Shown: positions 43,248-53,504 of the stretch, piece by piece
How positions within the stretch are numbered: the first letter of the stretch is position 1
Layout of the letters: the number at the start of each line of letters is the position of its first letter
Notes under the pieces: model-generated
What the model was told of the DNA's origin: nothing
Seen by the model: only the letters and a program-made list of their open reading frames with translations
The model's database searches: none
Source: Taishania sp965247975
GTDB lineage: Bacteria > Bacteroidota > Bacteroidia > Flavobacteriales_D > Crocinitomicaceae
Length of the DNA stretch: 64,000 nucleotides
NCBI GenBank assembly: GCA_965247975.1
Contig: OZ252050.1
Coordinates: 682,001 to 746,000, forward strand
Direction of reading: 5' to 3'
Made by a program: the position numbers and the translations under genes

Positions 43248-44324
43248 TTAATTGAAAAGCGCTAAATACTTTTCTTGAAATGCTAGAACAGAATATTTTT
43301 CAATGATTGTATTTCTTCCTTCAGATCCTATTTTTTTTCTCAGGGCTTTGTCTTCTAACAATTGAACCAACGCATCTTTCCATTCTGTTGGTGTTACACA
43401 TAGATAACCATTCACTTCATTTGTCACAATTTGGATATTTACTCCAACGGGAGACAAAACAGTTGGAATGCCGAGAGACATGTATTGAAGTGCTTTGAAG
43501 CCACATTTCCCTTGTGACCATTCATCTTCCACAAGAGGCATTACACCAATACTAAATTTGGCTAAATCTTCAATTTCGGTTTCCTTTTTCCAATCTAAAT
43601 AATCCAATGATTTTAATTTATAATCAGGTTTTTTATTGGAAATAATTCTAAAAATGAAATCGTATGTTTTTTCAAGCTCCTGGATTACAGGCACAAGTGC
43701 ATCCAAATAATGCACCGTAGAATGAGTTCCTGTCCATCCAATTACTATGGGAGATGAATCGTAATTTGTTGTTTGATTATGATGGTTTTCAGTGTCAATG
43801 GTTGTTGGAATGACGGTCACATTGGTATTGTATTGCAAAGAGAAATTTTTCAAATAGTCATTTCCGACAGTGATTCTGTCAGCCCACTTAATGATGTATT
43901 TCACTTTCCAGTAAGCTTTTAAGCGCTGAAATAGCGCGTTTGATTTGCTGTAATTTGGTAGCCAAATAGCATCGTCAAAATCGTATATGAACTTTTTTCG
44001 GAAAATTTTCGCCAAAATCCATTCAAAAATGGGCGGACCAATATGCGCCATTTCGCGATGCATGAAAATATGTTTGGCTCGAATCAGTTTGAAGAGAAGG
44101 ACTTTTCGCCGTGCAAAATTTAAAAGAACATCTAGTATTTTGAGCCCAAATTTCCCTTTTTGATAAAGCCGATTCCAACTTTTTACCGTATGAAATGAAT
44201 GAAAGCAAATTTCAAATCCGTTTGCTTCTATAAAATCCAAATACTGTTCGAAACGAAACCGCTGCGATGGTGCTTCGCCTCGTGGGTAAGGAGCAATGAT
44301 GTGGATTTTGTTTTGCTGAGCCAT
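43248..44324 (-). CDS. Glycosyltransferase, family 4-like
   Basis: The 358-residue chain has an N-terminal half with KIHIIAPYPRGEAPSQRFRF and RKKFIYDFDDAIW. The C-terminal nucleotide-sugar half has VIGWTGTHSTVHYLDAL, VMPLVEDEW and GFKALQYMSLGIPTVLSPVG, the usual GT4 donor-site text. It would add a sugar to the growing lipid-linked repeat unit. Donor and acceptor are unknown. I start at ATG 44324. It is the last gene of the long minus-strand run before the MITE-like element. Confidence 0.82.
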   Translation of the reverse strand: MAQQNKIHIIAPYPRGEAPSQRFRFEQYLDFIEANGFEICFHSFHTVKSWNRLYQKGKFGLKILDVLLNFARRKVLLFKLIRAKHIFMHREMAHIGPPIFEWILAKIFRKKFIYDFDDAIWLPNYSKSNALFQRLKAYWKVKYIIKWADRITVGNDYLKNFSLQYNTNVTVIPTTIDTENHHNQTTNYDSSPIVIGWTGTHSTVHYLDALVPVIQELEKTYDFIFRIISNKKPDYKLKSLDYLDWKKETEIEDLAKFSIGVMPLVEDEWSQGKCGFKALQYMSLGIPTVLSPVGVNIQIVTNEVNGYLCVTPTEWKDALVQLLEDKALRKKIGSEGRNTIIEKYSVLAFQEKYLALFN

Positions 44325-44342
44325 TTTGAATAACAAAGTGAT

Positions 44343-45569
44343 TTATTTCACAATTCGCTTGTAAATACCTAGAAATCGATCTACACCAGTTTCCAAACCA
44401 AAAAACTCCTGAGCACCTGCGAAATAATGGTTTGTATCTTTTGGAATTAGCGATGAAATTGAATTTTCATATGCTTCATGGTTCATTTTTTCGATGACCG
44501 TTCCTGAGTTGTATTTCTCAACAATAAAATCGGTATCTCCAACTCCGGCGTTGCATATTAATGGAATTCCCATAGCCATAATCTCACCTTGTTTTGTTGG
44601 TGACGATGCTTTTTTGGAATAACTTGGACGAATAAAGAATATGGAAGCATTAAAAATTGATATATGCAAGGGAACGCCTTTGTGCATAGTGGATGTAATG
44701 ATAATATCTGTTAAGGAGATTTCTTTTTCCTTAACTTTCGCTAGAATAGTAGCAGGTTGCTCTCCGGTAACAAATAGAAATTTTGCATTTGCTTTTTTAT
44801 TCTTAAGGACTTTAAAATAGTCTAACATTTCGTCGAGCAGATACCAAGTCCCAATAGATCCAACGTATCCAAGGACAAAATCACTTTCTTGAATGCCCAA
44901 CGATCGACGTAATTCTGTTTTTTGATCTAAGCTGATTGTGCTTGGGTTAAATAATTCTAAATCAACGCAACATGGAATGACTTCTATTTTTGGTGGATTT
45001 GATTTCAATTTGTCCCAACTCAAAATTTCATTTTTCCCATTATGAGTCAGCGATACAACTTCGTCAGCCTCTAGAAAAAACTGTATTTCTTTCTTTTTAA
45101 AATATTTGTAAACACGTTTAAAAATGGGATTGGACAAACTCCAAATTCCACCGTCAATGCGCTCATCCGCCCACAAGCCGCGCATATCAAAGAGGAAAGG
45201 AATGTTGAATTTGCGTTTCATTTTTTGGCCAATCAACGCAGCAATGTAGCTACGGCAATGAACGAGTGAAAAATGGTGTTCTTTGTGAAGCTGTAATGCC
45301 AACTGTTTCATTCTATTCACATCTTTGATGGTTGATAAAAGCGGTGGTTTTTTCGTGTAGCTCAATGGATACCAGTTAATTCCTGCTTCATCACAAATGG
45401 CTTGGATTGTTGCTTTGTTTTGTTCAAAACGTTCTTGCTTTTCAAAACTGATTAAATGAAATGAATAACCATTTTTGGAAAGTCCTTTGATGTAAGGCAA
45501 CACTTGTGATTGACCCAGAGGATCGGTCATGCCATCGTAGGAAAGATAGAGGATGTTTTGATTTTTCAT
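44343..45569 (-). CDS. Glycosyltransferase, family 4
   Basis: The 408-residue protein has a GT-B fold. It starts with NILYLSYDGMTDPLGQSQV, has HCRSYIAALIG in the first domain, and in the second FVLGYVGSIGTWYLLDEML and KQGEIMAMGIPLICNAGVGD with the donor-binding Glu. It sits 18 bases upstream of the previous transferase gene and likely acts in the same glycan pathway. The linkage is unknown. Confidence 0.85.
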   Translation of the reverse strand: MKNQNILYLSYDGMTDPLGQSQVLPYIKGLSKNGYSFHLISFEKQERFEQNKATIQAICDEAGINWYPLSYTKKPPLLSTIKDVNRMKQLALQLHKEHHFSLVHCRSYIAALIGQKMKRKFNIPFLFDMRGLWADERIDGGIWSLSNPIFKRVYKYFKKKEIQFFLEADEVVSLTHNGKNEILSWDKLKSNPPKIEVIPCCVDLELFNPSTISLDQKTELRRSLGIQESDFVLGYVGSIGTWYLLDEMLDYFKVLKNKKANAKFLFVTGEQPATILAKVKEKEISLTDIIITSTMHKGVPLHISIFNASIFFIRPSYSKKASSPTKQGEIMAMGIPLICNAGVGDTDFIVEKYNSGTVIEKMNHEAYENSISSLIPKDTNHYFAGAQEFFGLETGVDRFLGIYKRIVK

Positions 45570-45645
45570 AGTGATTTTTGTAACTTATTCATCATTCAAA
45601 AACAACAATATGTTACAAAATGAATTATTATGGATAAGTAAATTT

Positions 45646-47595
45646 CTATTTCTTTAAAACCACAAACGTTCTTTTCGAGGTTTGATCATGAATTTTCTTT
45701 GCCACAAATTTTTCAAACTTTTTTGGAAGTTTTGCATGAGGTGACAATAAAAGGAATTGAATTTTATTTTGAATGACAAATTGAAAAATTAACTCATCTT
45801 CGTTAGAAATTTGGTTGGGATAATTCATTTTTATTCCAAAGTTATAAAGGGCACTATGCTCAATATTCTTTTTAACGGTTCTTTTTTCTGAGAAACTTAA
45901 ATTTTTGATCGGAGTATGAAATCCATTTAAATTAACACCATAAATTCCACTCGTCAACATTCTTAACGGCGCTTCAACATTAGCTGTAGAAAGCGAGTTC
46001 CAATATCCAATAATATCTTCGGGAGCTGCGAGGTATCCATAAAAAACAGGTGAAGTAGATTTTTTTAACTCTTTATCAACCGAAGATTTTAGTTCTTTCA
46101 GAAATTGAGAAGAATAAGTCTTGGTCAAAGGATTGAATCGATAAAACGGTGTTTCTCTTAATGTGACAAGATTATACACTATTAAGCCAATTACTAGAAA
46201 TAACGAAATGGAATAGGACTTAACTGAATGTCTTTGAACAATGCTTAGCAACACATTCGTTTTTAACAAAATAATGATATTCAAAAGTATAATTCCCGGA
46301 AGATAAAAGAATTGCATGGAATCGTGAATAGCATGCGTAATAGCCCAAGTAGCTAAACCGATTGTGAAAAATAGTATAAAAAGTGTAGTAATTACTCGGT
46401 GGTTCTTGGATTCATTGCGGTACTCGCTTCGAATTTCTTTTTTAACTAGAAAAACAAACGGCAAAGTATAAAAGATATATAGAGCAATGACAATAAAAAT
46501 AGCACCTATTCCAATTTTGAATGCTTTGGTCCAATCATTTGACCAACCTGCCATAATACTTGATGGTTCAAAATCACCAGATGATCCAGAACCCGACAAA
46601 AGCAGGTAGAAGCTAACTATACCAATAGCTACAAAAAAGGAATCAACAATCAAAGATTTCCAAATATCAATTGGTTTTGAAAGGACTTTGGAAGCAAGAG
46701 CAAAGATTACCAAACCGCTAAAGATCGCAGGCGCAAGACCAATGTTTATGATTGGAAGCATTAGTAGAGGGAAATAGTAAAATTTCTTTTTATTAAATAC
46801 CATTATTACAAACCAAATAAAGAACAAAGCAACAATAATAAACTTTGGATTCCAACCAAGCGCATATTTGAAAGATTCGCTTTGAGGAAGAAATTGAAAA
46901 ACGGTAATTCCAGATGCAAACATGAATAAGAGTGAGAGTAGTTGATGGATGACATTTTTATTTATCGTTCTACTCAATGAAATTAAACCTAATCCAAGGA
47001 TTGCAGAAAGATATGCATGCGTAGCAACTGTAAAGGATTCAACCGAAAGGGCATTTGAAAATTTAGATAACAGCGCTGAAATCCAGAATTCGCCATAATG
47101 GTATGGTGTTGGAGTGTCTTCGTTTTGAATGATTCCGAATAGCGCTTTATTCCTGCTTTCTACACCGTAATAGTTCAAATAATCAATGACTTTCGTATAA
47201 TAGGCCGTAATATCTCCATGTGGAACGTTATTAAAAGGTTTATTATAGAATAAAAAACTTTGAATAAAATAGAAAACCAAAAACAAAGTGATACCAATGC
47301 CTAATCCTTTTATTTCATCAATTGACAGATTCGCTTTGAAATATGGTTTTTGTCTTTCGCTTTTCAATCTAAATAAAGTGAGTAACCCGATGATTGGAAT
47401 GAGAATAAAAATACTTTTTCCTGATGCTAAGACTAAAGAATAAATGACAATAATCCCTAGCAATCCAATCATTGTTGAAGTAAAGGCATCCACCAAAAAG
47501 TCTTTGTTCTTTGGAATTCCAGCAAATGATTGGATTGTGTGCCCAAGTATATGCGTACAAATGTACAGAGTTAAACAAACAAGAAAAAGTGTCAT
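45646..47595 (-). CDS. Large polytopic membrane protein (possible GT-C transferase or polymerase)
   Basis: The 649-residue protein has about 12-14 hydrophobic helices over the first 460 residues and a soluble C-terminal domain of about 170. Loops contain GDITAYYTKVIDYLNYYG and TPTPYHYGEFWIS, with an Asp and His placed as in GT-C enzymes. In this locus it could be a lipid-linked sugar transferase or the Wzy-type polymerase, which I do not find elsewhere. Five bases separate it from the upstream methyltransferase gene. Confidence 0.55.
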   Translation of the reverse strand: MTLFLVCLTLYICTHILGHTIQSFAGIPKNKDFLVDAFTSTMIGLLGIIVIYSLVLASGKSIFILIPIIGLLTLFRLKSERQKPYFKANLSIDEIKGLGIGITLFLVFYFIQSFLFYNKPFNNVPHGDITAYYTKVIDYLNYYGVESRNKALFGIIQNEDTPTPYHYGEFWISALLSKFSNALSVESFTVATHAYLSAILGLGLISLSRTINKNVIHQLLSLLFMFASGITVFQFLPQSESFKYALGWNPKFIIVALFFIWFVIMVFNKKKFYYFPLLMLPIINIGLAPAIFSGLVIFALASKVLSKPIDIWKSLIVDSFFVAIGIVSFYLLLSGSGSSGDFEPSSIMAGWSNDWTKAFKIGIGAIFIVIALYIFYTLPFVFLVKKEIRSEYRNESKNHRVITTLFILFFTIGLATWAITHAIHDSMQFFYLPGIILLNIIILLKTNVLLSIVQRHSVKSYSISLFLVIGLIVYNLVTLRETPFYRFNPLTKTYSSQFLKELKSSVDKELKKSTSPVFYGYLAAPEDIIGYWNSLSTANVEAPLRMLTSGIYGVNLNGFHTPIKNLSFSEKRTVKKNIEHSALYNFGIKMNYPNQISNEDELIFQFVIQNKIQFLLLSPHAKLPKKFEKFVAKKIHDQTSKRTFVVLKK

Positions 47596-47599
47596 AATT

Positions 47600-48346
47600 T
47601 TAGGATTTTAATTTTTTGTAAATGAGCATAATTGAAACGCCAAAGGGAAATCTTAGGAATTTTAAGAGTGTTTTTTCAACTAAAAATATCCGATACATGA
47701 TTGCGTTAACAAATTTGTTTTGCACTAAATCAAAGTCAGATTTTGCGACCTCTTTTTTCTTGGATTTGAACATGTTTCCGACCATCCGAATCAGATAAAT
47801 TGGAAGGAATAAAATACTATTGAAATAGGACTTAAAAACAATATCCTTTTGATTCGGGAAGAGCGGCACTAGATTTTTCATGACGTATCTTCTTTTGTGA
47901 AAATTTGTTACATCATGATCACTCCAAAGTTGCATGTACGCTGGAACGGTAACAAAAACATGACCTTCATTCTTAGCAACTCGAATCATTTCTTGAACCC
48001 CAAGTTTGTCTTCATCCACATGCTCAATGACGTCAAATGCGCATACTAAATCAAACTGTGAATCGTCAAATGGCAGTTCTGTGATAGAACCATTGATTAC
48101 TTCCATTTTAAGGGTGTTTCTTAAGAATTCGCAACAATCTTTGTCATATTCAAGCGAAACCACTGTACCAAATTTTTGAAGCATTTCAGTAGTTTGTCCG
48201 GTAGCAACCCCAACATTTAGAATTTTTAAATCCCTTTTTCCGTTCGAGATTTTTTCAATTTTTGATTCTAATATTTTTGCTCGTGCGATAAACCACCAGT
48301 GATTGCGCTCGAAATCGTAATATTTTTTATAGTATTCCTTTTCCAT
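47600..48346 (-). CDS. Class I SAM-dependent methyltransferase
   Basis: The 248-residue protein has the Rossmann-type SAM site: ILNVGVATGQTTEML (motif I), VVSLEYD, and DLVCAFDVIEHVDED (motif II/post II). A hydrophobic segment near residues 170-190 and a basic tail suggest membrane association. It is likely to methylate a sugar or lipid carrier in this pathway. Its start overlaps the end of the upstream GT2 gene by 20 bases. Confidence 0.85.
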   Translation of the reverse strand: MEKEYYKKYYDFERNHWWFIARAKILESKIEKISNGKRDLKILNVGVATGQTTEMLQKFGTVVSLEYDKDCCEFLRNTLKMEVINGSITELPFDDSQFDLVCAFDVIEHVDEDKLGVQEMIRVAKNEGHVFVTVPAYMQLWSDHDVTNFHKRRYVMKNLVPLFPNQKDIVFKSYFNSILFLPIYLIRMVGNMFKSKKKEVAKSDFDLVQNKFVNAIMYRIFLVEKTLLKFLRFPFGVSIMLIYKKLKS

Positions 48347-49292
48347 TGACTTTTTTGTCTTTTATTTGAGTCTTAATTATATACAACGGACGTTCCTTTG
48401 CTTGAAAAAAAATTCTTGTAACATATTCGCCAATAATTCCAATGGCAAGTAATTGAATACTTCCAAAGAGCGTTACAGCTAAAATTAATGCTGTAAAACC
48501 CTGAGGGACATCGTTATAAACAATTTTCATGATTATCGCGTAAATACTATACATTATGGAAATTGCGAACGCCCAAAAACCTATTTTTGAAATCATTTTA
48601 ATTGGAAATTCACTAAAATTAAAAATCCCATTGTAGGCTAGATTGAATAGCTCCTTGAACGAGTATTTTGATTCTCCGGCAAAGCGCTCACTACGTTCGT
48701 AGGTAATTCCGATTTGTTTAAAACCTATCCAAGCCCTTAATCCACGAATGTATCTGCTCTCTTCAGGCATTTGATTCATGATATCAACGACTCTTCTGCT
48801 CACCATCGAAAAATCACCACTATCCAAAGGCATATTGATCATAGATATCTTTTTTAGGAATCTATAAAACAAGTGATAGCTCATTCTTTTAAACCAACTC
48901 TCTTTTCTTTTTTGTCGTACGGCATAAATCACATCATTGCCGTTCAATAATTCTTTATAGAATTCATCGAAAAGCTCTGGAGGGTCTTGCAAATCCCCAT
49001 CCATAACCATTACTGCTTCCGTTGCTAGCGCATAAAACAAACCTGCACTTACGGCACGTTGGTGACCGAAATTACGCGAAAGTGATAATACATGATAACG
49101 TGCATCAGTTAACCCAAGTGCAAACATTAATTCTTCTGTTTTATCCCTACTTCCATCATTTACTAATACGACTTCAAATGAAATTTCCGGCCGATTGTCC
49201 ATTACTTCATTTAAGCGATTGACAAGGGTTTGAAAAGTTTCTTCCTCATTGTATAATGGGACAATAAACGAAATTTGTGGCAGTTTTTCCAT
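48327..49292 (-). CDS. Polyprenyl-phosphate glycosyltransferase (GT2, GtrB/DPM1-like)
   Basis: The 321-residue protein has a GT-A domain starting SFIVPLYNEEETFQTLV, with VNDGSRDKTEE and the metal-binding MVMDGDLQDPPEL. Two C-terminal helices (about 230-290) follow. This is the layout of enzymes that move a sugar onto undecaprenyl phosphate on the inner face of the membrane. The product would feed GT-C transferases outside, such as the large membrane protein two genes on. Confidence 0.9.
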   Translation of the reverse strand: MEKLPQISFIVPLYNEEETFQTLVNRLNEVMDNRPEISFEVVLVNDGSRDKTEELMFALGLTDARYHVLSLSRNFGHQRAVSAGLFYALATEAVMVMDGDLQDPPELFDEFYKELLNGNDVIYAVRQKRKESWFKRMSYHLFYRFLKKISMINMPLDSGDFSMVSRRVVDIMNQMPEESRYIRGLRAWIGFKQIGITYERSERFAGESKYSFKELFNLAYNGIFNFSEFPIKMISKIGFWAFAISIMYSIYAIIMKIVYNDVPQGFTALILAVTLFGSIQLLAIGIIGEYVTRIFFQAKERPLYIIKTQIKDKKVNGKGIL

Positions 49293-49325
49293 GGTAATTT
49301 CTGTTTTACATTTAATAGCTCAAAT

Positions 49326-50420
49326 CTAAATGCGATTCGGATACATCTTATTTCGCAATTTTAGAAAATATGCTTCAATATAGCTGGTCATAAAAACCCC
49401 TACAATCACGCTTGCCGTCGAAGCAACTACGAAAAATAAGAATTTGTTATCTAAATGCACATACGCGAAAAGATAGTGTAGCAAAGTAATGACAAGCGTA
49501 TGGATCACGTAAATCGAAAAAGAAGCGTATCCAATTTTGCTGATGATCGAAACTACTGGTGCACTAAAAATTGATTTCAAAGTGTCTGCGATGTTTTGCT
49601 TCACCAGAAAGAGAATTAGTAGAGCTCCGAAAGAAAAATAAAGAACCGAGAATCCGAAGGTAACAACATTTGCATGAAATAATGAAACGAATGGAGTCCA
49701 TGAAATGCCTAAGATAAAAATGATTAACAACAAACCTTTTAGTTTCGCGAAAAAGTTGTGAAAGCGTTCAGAATCAAAATAGAACATGTAGGCGATTAAG
49801 ACACCAAAGAGCAGCGAATCAATCCGCAAATGGGTCATTGTTATTGCTTTTGCAGGAAGTGCGCCTGAAAATTGATGATGGAGAATTCGCATAGCGAGTA
49901 TTACGAGAAGCAATAAAACGATAGAAATTACCACCTTGTTTTTGAGTATGGAAATCGAGTTATTCATGTTCAGAAATGTTGGTTTAATTTTAATAACGAA
50001 CAAAATTGCAAAGACCAACCCAAAATAAAAATGTTCTTCAATCGCCAAAGACCAGGTTGCAGGATAAGCATACCCCCAACCCGATGTATAGTTTTGAATA
50101 AAAAAGATTTCGGGAAACACTTGTGACCAACTAAAATTTCCATTCATTGCTTTTGGAATTAAATAAAGCGGTAAGGACAAATAATAAATAGGATAAATTT
50201 TAAAACCTCTTCGAATTAAAAAAAGTTTCGCATTAATATTTCCATATTTTAAAAATTCTTTAAAAAGCAAACCTGAAACTAAAAATCCACTCAGCACAAA
50301 AAATAAATCAACACCAATCCACCCCATATTTTGTGTGTAGGGCGTTAAAGGAATATGTCGAAATAAAACCAAAATGATTGCAATTCCTCTTAAAAAATCA
50401 AGTTCTATGAGCCTTTTCAT
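49326..50420 (-). CDS. Acyltransferase 3 family membrane protein (OafA-like)
   Basis: The 364-residue protein has about ten helices with the acyltransferase-3 hallmarks: LDFLRGIAIILVLFRHI at the start (catalytic His) and WIGVDLFFVLSGFLVSGLL in the second helix. Such enzymes carry acetyl or other acyl groups across the membrane and put them on surface polysaccharide. It fits O-acetylation of the glycan made here. Confidence 0.9.
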   Translation of the reverse strand: MKRLIELDFLRGIAIILVLFRHIPLTPYTQNMGWIGVDLFFVLSGFLVSGLLFKEFLKYGNINAKLFLIRRGFKIYPIYYLSLPLYLIPKAMNGNFSWSQVFPEIFFIQNYTSGWGYAYPATWSLAIEEHFYFGLVFAILFVIKIKPTFLNMNNSISILKNKVVISIVLLLLVILAMRILHHQFSGALPAKAITMTHLRIDSLLFGVLIAYMFYFDSERFHNFFAKLKGLLLIIFILGISWTPFVSLFHANVVTFGFSVLYFSFGALLILFLVKQNIADTLKSIFSAPVVSIISKIGYASFSIYVIHTLVITLLHYLFAYVHLDNKFLFFVVASTASVIVGVFMTSYIEAYFLKLRNKMYPNRI

Positions 50421-50580
50421 ATCATTTAAATTTGTTGAAATACTTCATTTCTAAGAGGAAATTATTTTTTATTTTTCAATTGACAAATTTTAGTTAGCAA
50501 TTTGAAAATTTGAGGAGTCAATTTCAAATTCATCACTTCATAAAAGAAGGGACTTTACGTCAATCACTAATTTGTATAGA

Positions 50581-51870
50581 TTACAATAATCCATGTATTT
50601 TATTTGCAAATAATTCAGTTTGCTTTTTTCTTGAAATTGAATTAATTTGATCTTTTGAAAGGAAGTTTGATTTTAAAGTTTTGTTTTCCCACTTCACATA
50701 AAGATCTAAGAGTTTTTCGTAACATGTTTCCTTAGAAAAAGCAAAGGTTTGAATTTGCTCATTGACAAAAAAATCAGTAGTGGCATGTGTTTCGTTTTTG
50801 ACAATATTTAAAATTGTTTTATTCATGCATGCATATTCATACAATTTAGCACCATAAAATCCTTTTATTACTTTATTTGAACTAAACTTTAGAAGTACTG
50901 CCGCGTTTTTTTGAATTTGTAGTGCATCTTTTTTTGGAATTCGCGAAGTTAAAAGAACATTTTCCGGGTATTTTTCAGACATTTCTTTTATTTTCTGAAC
51001 ATTTTTATTTCTTGCATAGTAATCGGCACCGATGAATTTTACGATAGCTTGTTTTTCTGAAATTAATTTCTCAAATGCATCTAAAAAGTCTAACACATTA
51101 TGTGTGTCATAAATTGTACCCGTAAAAACAAGTGTGAAATTTGAATCAGGATTTGGTATGATTTCATCAATTGATTCCAAATCTGCACCATTTTCAATAA
51201 CGGAAATGTTTTTGAATTGAAACTTGTTCGAAATTTCAGAAAGCAATAATTCCGATGCTATCGTAACATGCTTTGCTTGTTGCAAGAATTTTTTTTCAAA
51301 ATGAGCTTCAATTTTATTTAAAGATGATTTTATTCCTGTTTGCGTTGTAATATTTGTAGACCAACCATCTCTGTAATCTAGGATATAAGGAGTTTTGAAT
51401 TTTTTATGGTAGTGAAAGGCGTATTTAAATAATATAAAGGGTTCGCCTGAAGCTATAAGGATATCTGGATTGAATGTTGATTGAATTTGATTAAAATGTT
51501 TCCGATAAATGTTTTTTTCGATATTGAAACCTGGTAAAAACCTTGCCAATAACATCAATAAGGTATTTATTTTTCGCAATCTTATCCAGTTCAAAGAGGT
51601 AAGTTTGGCATTTATTTTTTCCAGAGTTGACAATTTATTGGGTATCCGAAATTCGGCGAATTTTTCGTTTTCAATAATTTCTATCTCTCCATTTTCTTCA
51701 ACATAATAATCTTTAAAATTGCTAATTGGTGTATTCCATTTTCGAGTTACGATAATTGGATAAACTCCAAACTCATTAAAATTTTTTGCCCACTCACTAA
51801 TTCTATTTACAGCCACCGTATTTAGAGGATGATAGTCATAACAAAAGATTAGGGCTTTTTTACGATTCAT
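50581..51870 (-). CDS. Glycosyltransferase, GT-B fold
   Basis: The 429-residue protein begins KALIFCYDYHPLNTVAVNRI and has PYILDYRDGWS in the acceptor domain. FTLVFTGTIYDTHNVLDFLDA and GAKLYEYACMNKTILNIV are in the donor domain, as in WbuB-like GT4 enzymes. The specificity is unknown. The gaps on both sides (44 and 160 bases) are longer than elsewhere in the locus. Confidence 0.8.
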   Translation of the reverse strand: MNRKKALIFCYDYHPLNTVAVNRISEWAKNFNEFGVYPIIVTRKWNTPISNFKDYYVEENGEIEIIENEKFAEFRIPNKLSTLEKINAKLTSLNWIRLRKINTLLMLLARFLPGFNIEKNIYRKHFNQIQSTFNPDILIASGEPFILFKYAFHYHKKFKTPYILDYRDGWSTNITTQTGIKSSLNKIEAHFEKKFLQQAKHVTIASELLLSEISNKFQFKNISVIENGADLESIDEIIPNPDSNFTLVFTGTIYDTHNVLDFLDAFEKLISEKQAIVKFIGADYYARNKNVQKIKEMSEKYPENVLLTSRIPKKDALQIQKNAAVLLKFSSNKVIKGFYGAKLYEYACMNKTILNIVKNETHATTDFFVNEQIQTFAFSKETCYEKLLDLYVKWENKTLKSNFLSKDQINSISRKKQTELFANKIHGLL

Positions 51871-51914
51871 TTAATTTTTTTCTAATGCGAATTCAAATGA
51901 TTTATCAATTTAAA

Positions 51915-52790
51915 TCAAAAATTCAAGTTTTGTGCAGGATTACCAACCCAAGTCTCATTATCTGGAATATTTTTTACAACAACGGATCCAATTCCTGTTG
52001 TTACATTGCATCCAGTTTTTATGCCATGTTTAAGCAAAGTTCCAACTCCAAGGAAGTTTTTTTCACCAATTATGGACGAACCTGAAATTATTACATTACA
52101 TGTCAAAATGCAATTTGCACCAATAATACAGTTGTGTCCAATGTTACATAATGAGCCAATTTTTGTCCCTTGATGAATTATTGTATTACCGAGAGCGGAT
52201 CTTCTGACTGTAGAGTTTGGCCCGATTTCAACATTATCATGAAGAATGACACCACCGATTTGTGGGAATTTAATGTATGACTTTGTTTCAGGATCCATCT
52301 CTAAACCAAGTCCTTCAGTTCCTAATGATGCATGGTCTGAAATTATGCAATTTTCACCTATGACCGTGTTTGAGTGAATGACAACATTGTGGAGGATAAT
52401 TGTACCCGAACCAATGGTCACATTTTTGCCAATAAAAACATTCTCACCAATTTTTATATCTGAGCGTTTTCTAAATTCGGCAATTTGGTTGTCAAAATTT
52501 TCATTGGGATCAATTGGAAAGAAATGATGGACAATTTTGGCAAAGAATAAGCGTGGATTCGAACAAAGTAGATAATTAACCCCTTGGCTAGGATTGATTT
52601 CTTCAAAGTGTTCTGGTTGACATAAAACTGTACCCGATGTTACTTTCGCTAGGTTTGCTGCATTTTTTGACCAATACAAACAGTTTTGTTTCCATTCACC
52701 GACTTTTCCTATTCGTTCGATGATGCTATTACTTGAACCAACTAACGTAACAGGATAATTCTTAGAAATTTCATGAATGTTTACTGTCAT
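51915..52790 (-). CDS. Left-handed beta-helix acyltransferase (LpxD-like)
   Basis: The 291-residue protein has an N-terminal domain of about 95 residues resembling the LpxD uridine-binding region (CQPEHFEEINPSQGVNYLL). Hexapeptide repeats (about 112-285) follow, such as IGENVFIGKNVTIGSGTII, with the helix-breaking loop GTEGLGLEM in between. It probably N- or O-acylates a nucleotide sugar. It differs from a true LpxD by length (usually about 340) and by its place in a surface glycan locus. Confidence 0.8.
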   Translation of the reverse strand: MTVNIHEISKNYPVTLVGSSNSIIERIGKVGEWKQNCLYWSKNAANLAKVTSGTVLCQPEHFEEINPSQGVNYLLCSNPRLFFAKIVHHFFPIDPNENFDNQIAEFRKRSDIKIGENVFIGKNVTIGSGTIILHNVVIHSNTVIGENCIISDHASLGTEGLGLEMDPETKSYIKFPQIGGVILHDNVEIGPNSTVRRSALGNTIIHQGTKIGSLCNIGHNCIIGANCILTCNVIISGSSIIGEKNFLGVGTLLKHGIKTGCNVTTGIGSVVVKNIPDNETWVGNPAQNLNF

Positions 52791-52856
52791 GTTTTTAAGT
52801 TTTTGATTGTTTTATTTTTAATGGTTTGAGAATCAAATAGGATGATATAATTCCTG

Positions 52857-53387
52857 TTAAACCTTTTTCTGAGCTGGAATACCAATGTAAACTGAGTTCG
52901 CATCGCAATCTTTGTTTACAAATGCCATAGAACCAATGGTAACATTATCACCCAAAACAATTCCATGCTGTAAAACCGCATTTGTGCCAATAAAACAATT
53001 TTGTCCAATTTTTGCACCTCCAATTTGCGCATGTTTTGTGTTTAAATTATTTGTCATCACACGTGGACAAACATAAGTGTTATCACCAATTTCAACTCCT
53101 CGCGCAATAATTGTATCGTATCGAAGCGTTACATTGTTGCCTATTTTACAATTTCCAGATGAAGAAACACGCGAATCAATTACACAAGATTCACCAATGA
53201 CTGTGTTCTCTCGAAGTTCAACAAAATTTTTGATGATCGTATTTGCACCAATGCTAACATTTTTTTTAATGATGCAATGATGCTCAATCACGACATTATC
53301 ACCGATCGTGACATCGTCTTCAATAATGGTAAACATGCCAATTTTAACATTTGCACCAATGTTTGCCTTGTCTGATATAGAGTTCAT
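52857..53387 (-). CDS. Hexapeptide-repeat acetyltransferase
   Basis: The 176-residue protein is built almost wholly of hexapeptide repeats (IGANVKIGMFTIIEDDV and following), forming a left-handed beta helix that works as a trimer. It ends in a typical short tail (VYIGIPAQKKV). Relatives of this size acetylate amino sugars such as 4-amino-4-deoxy sugars on UDP carriers. It is adjacent to the LpxD-like gene on the same strand, 66 bases upstream of it. Confidence 0.85.
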   Translation of the reverse strand: MNSISDKANIGANVKIGMFTIIEDDVTIGDNVVIEHHCIIKKNVSIGANTIIKNFVELRENTVIGESCVIDSRVSSSGNCKIGNNVTLRYDTIIARGVEIGDNTYVCPRVMTNNLNTKHAQIGGAKIGQNCFIGTNAVLQHGIVLGDNVTIGSMAFVNKDCDANSVYIGIPAQKKV

Positions 53388-53504
53388 AAATAGAATAATT
53401 AACTGTTAATATTTTGTATTGAATTATGATTTGTTGTGGAATAGGTGCTAAGTTTTACGATATCTTCTTTTATCATCTAAATTTATTCGTTTATCAATTC
53501 CAAA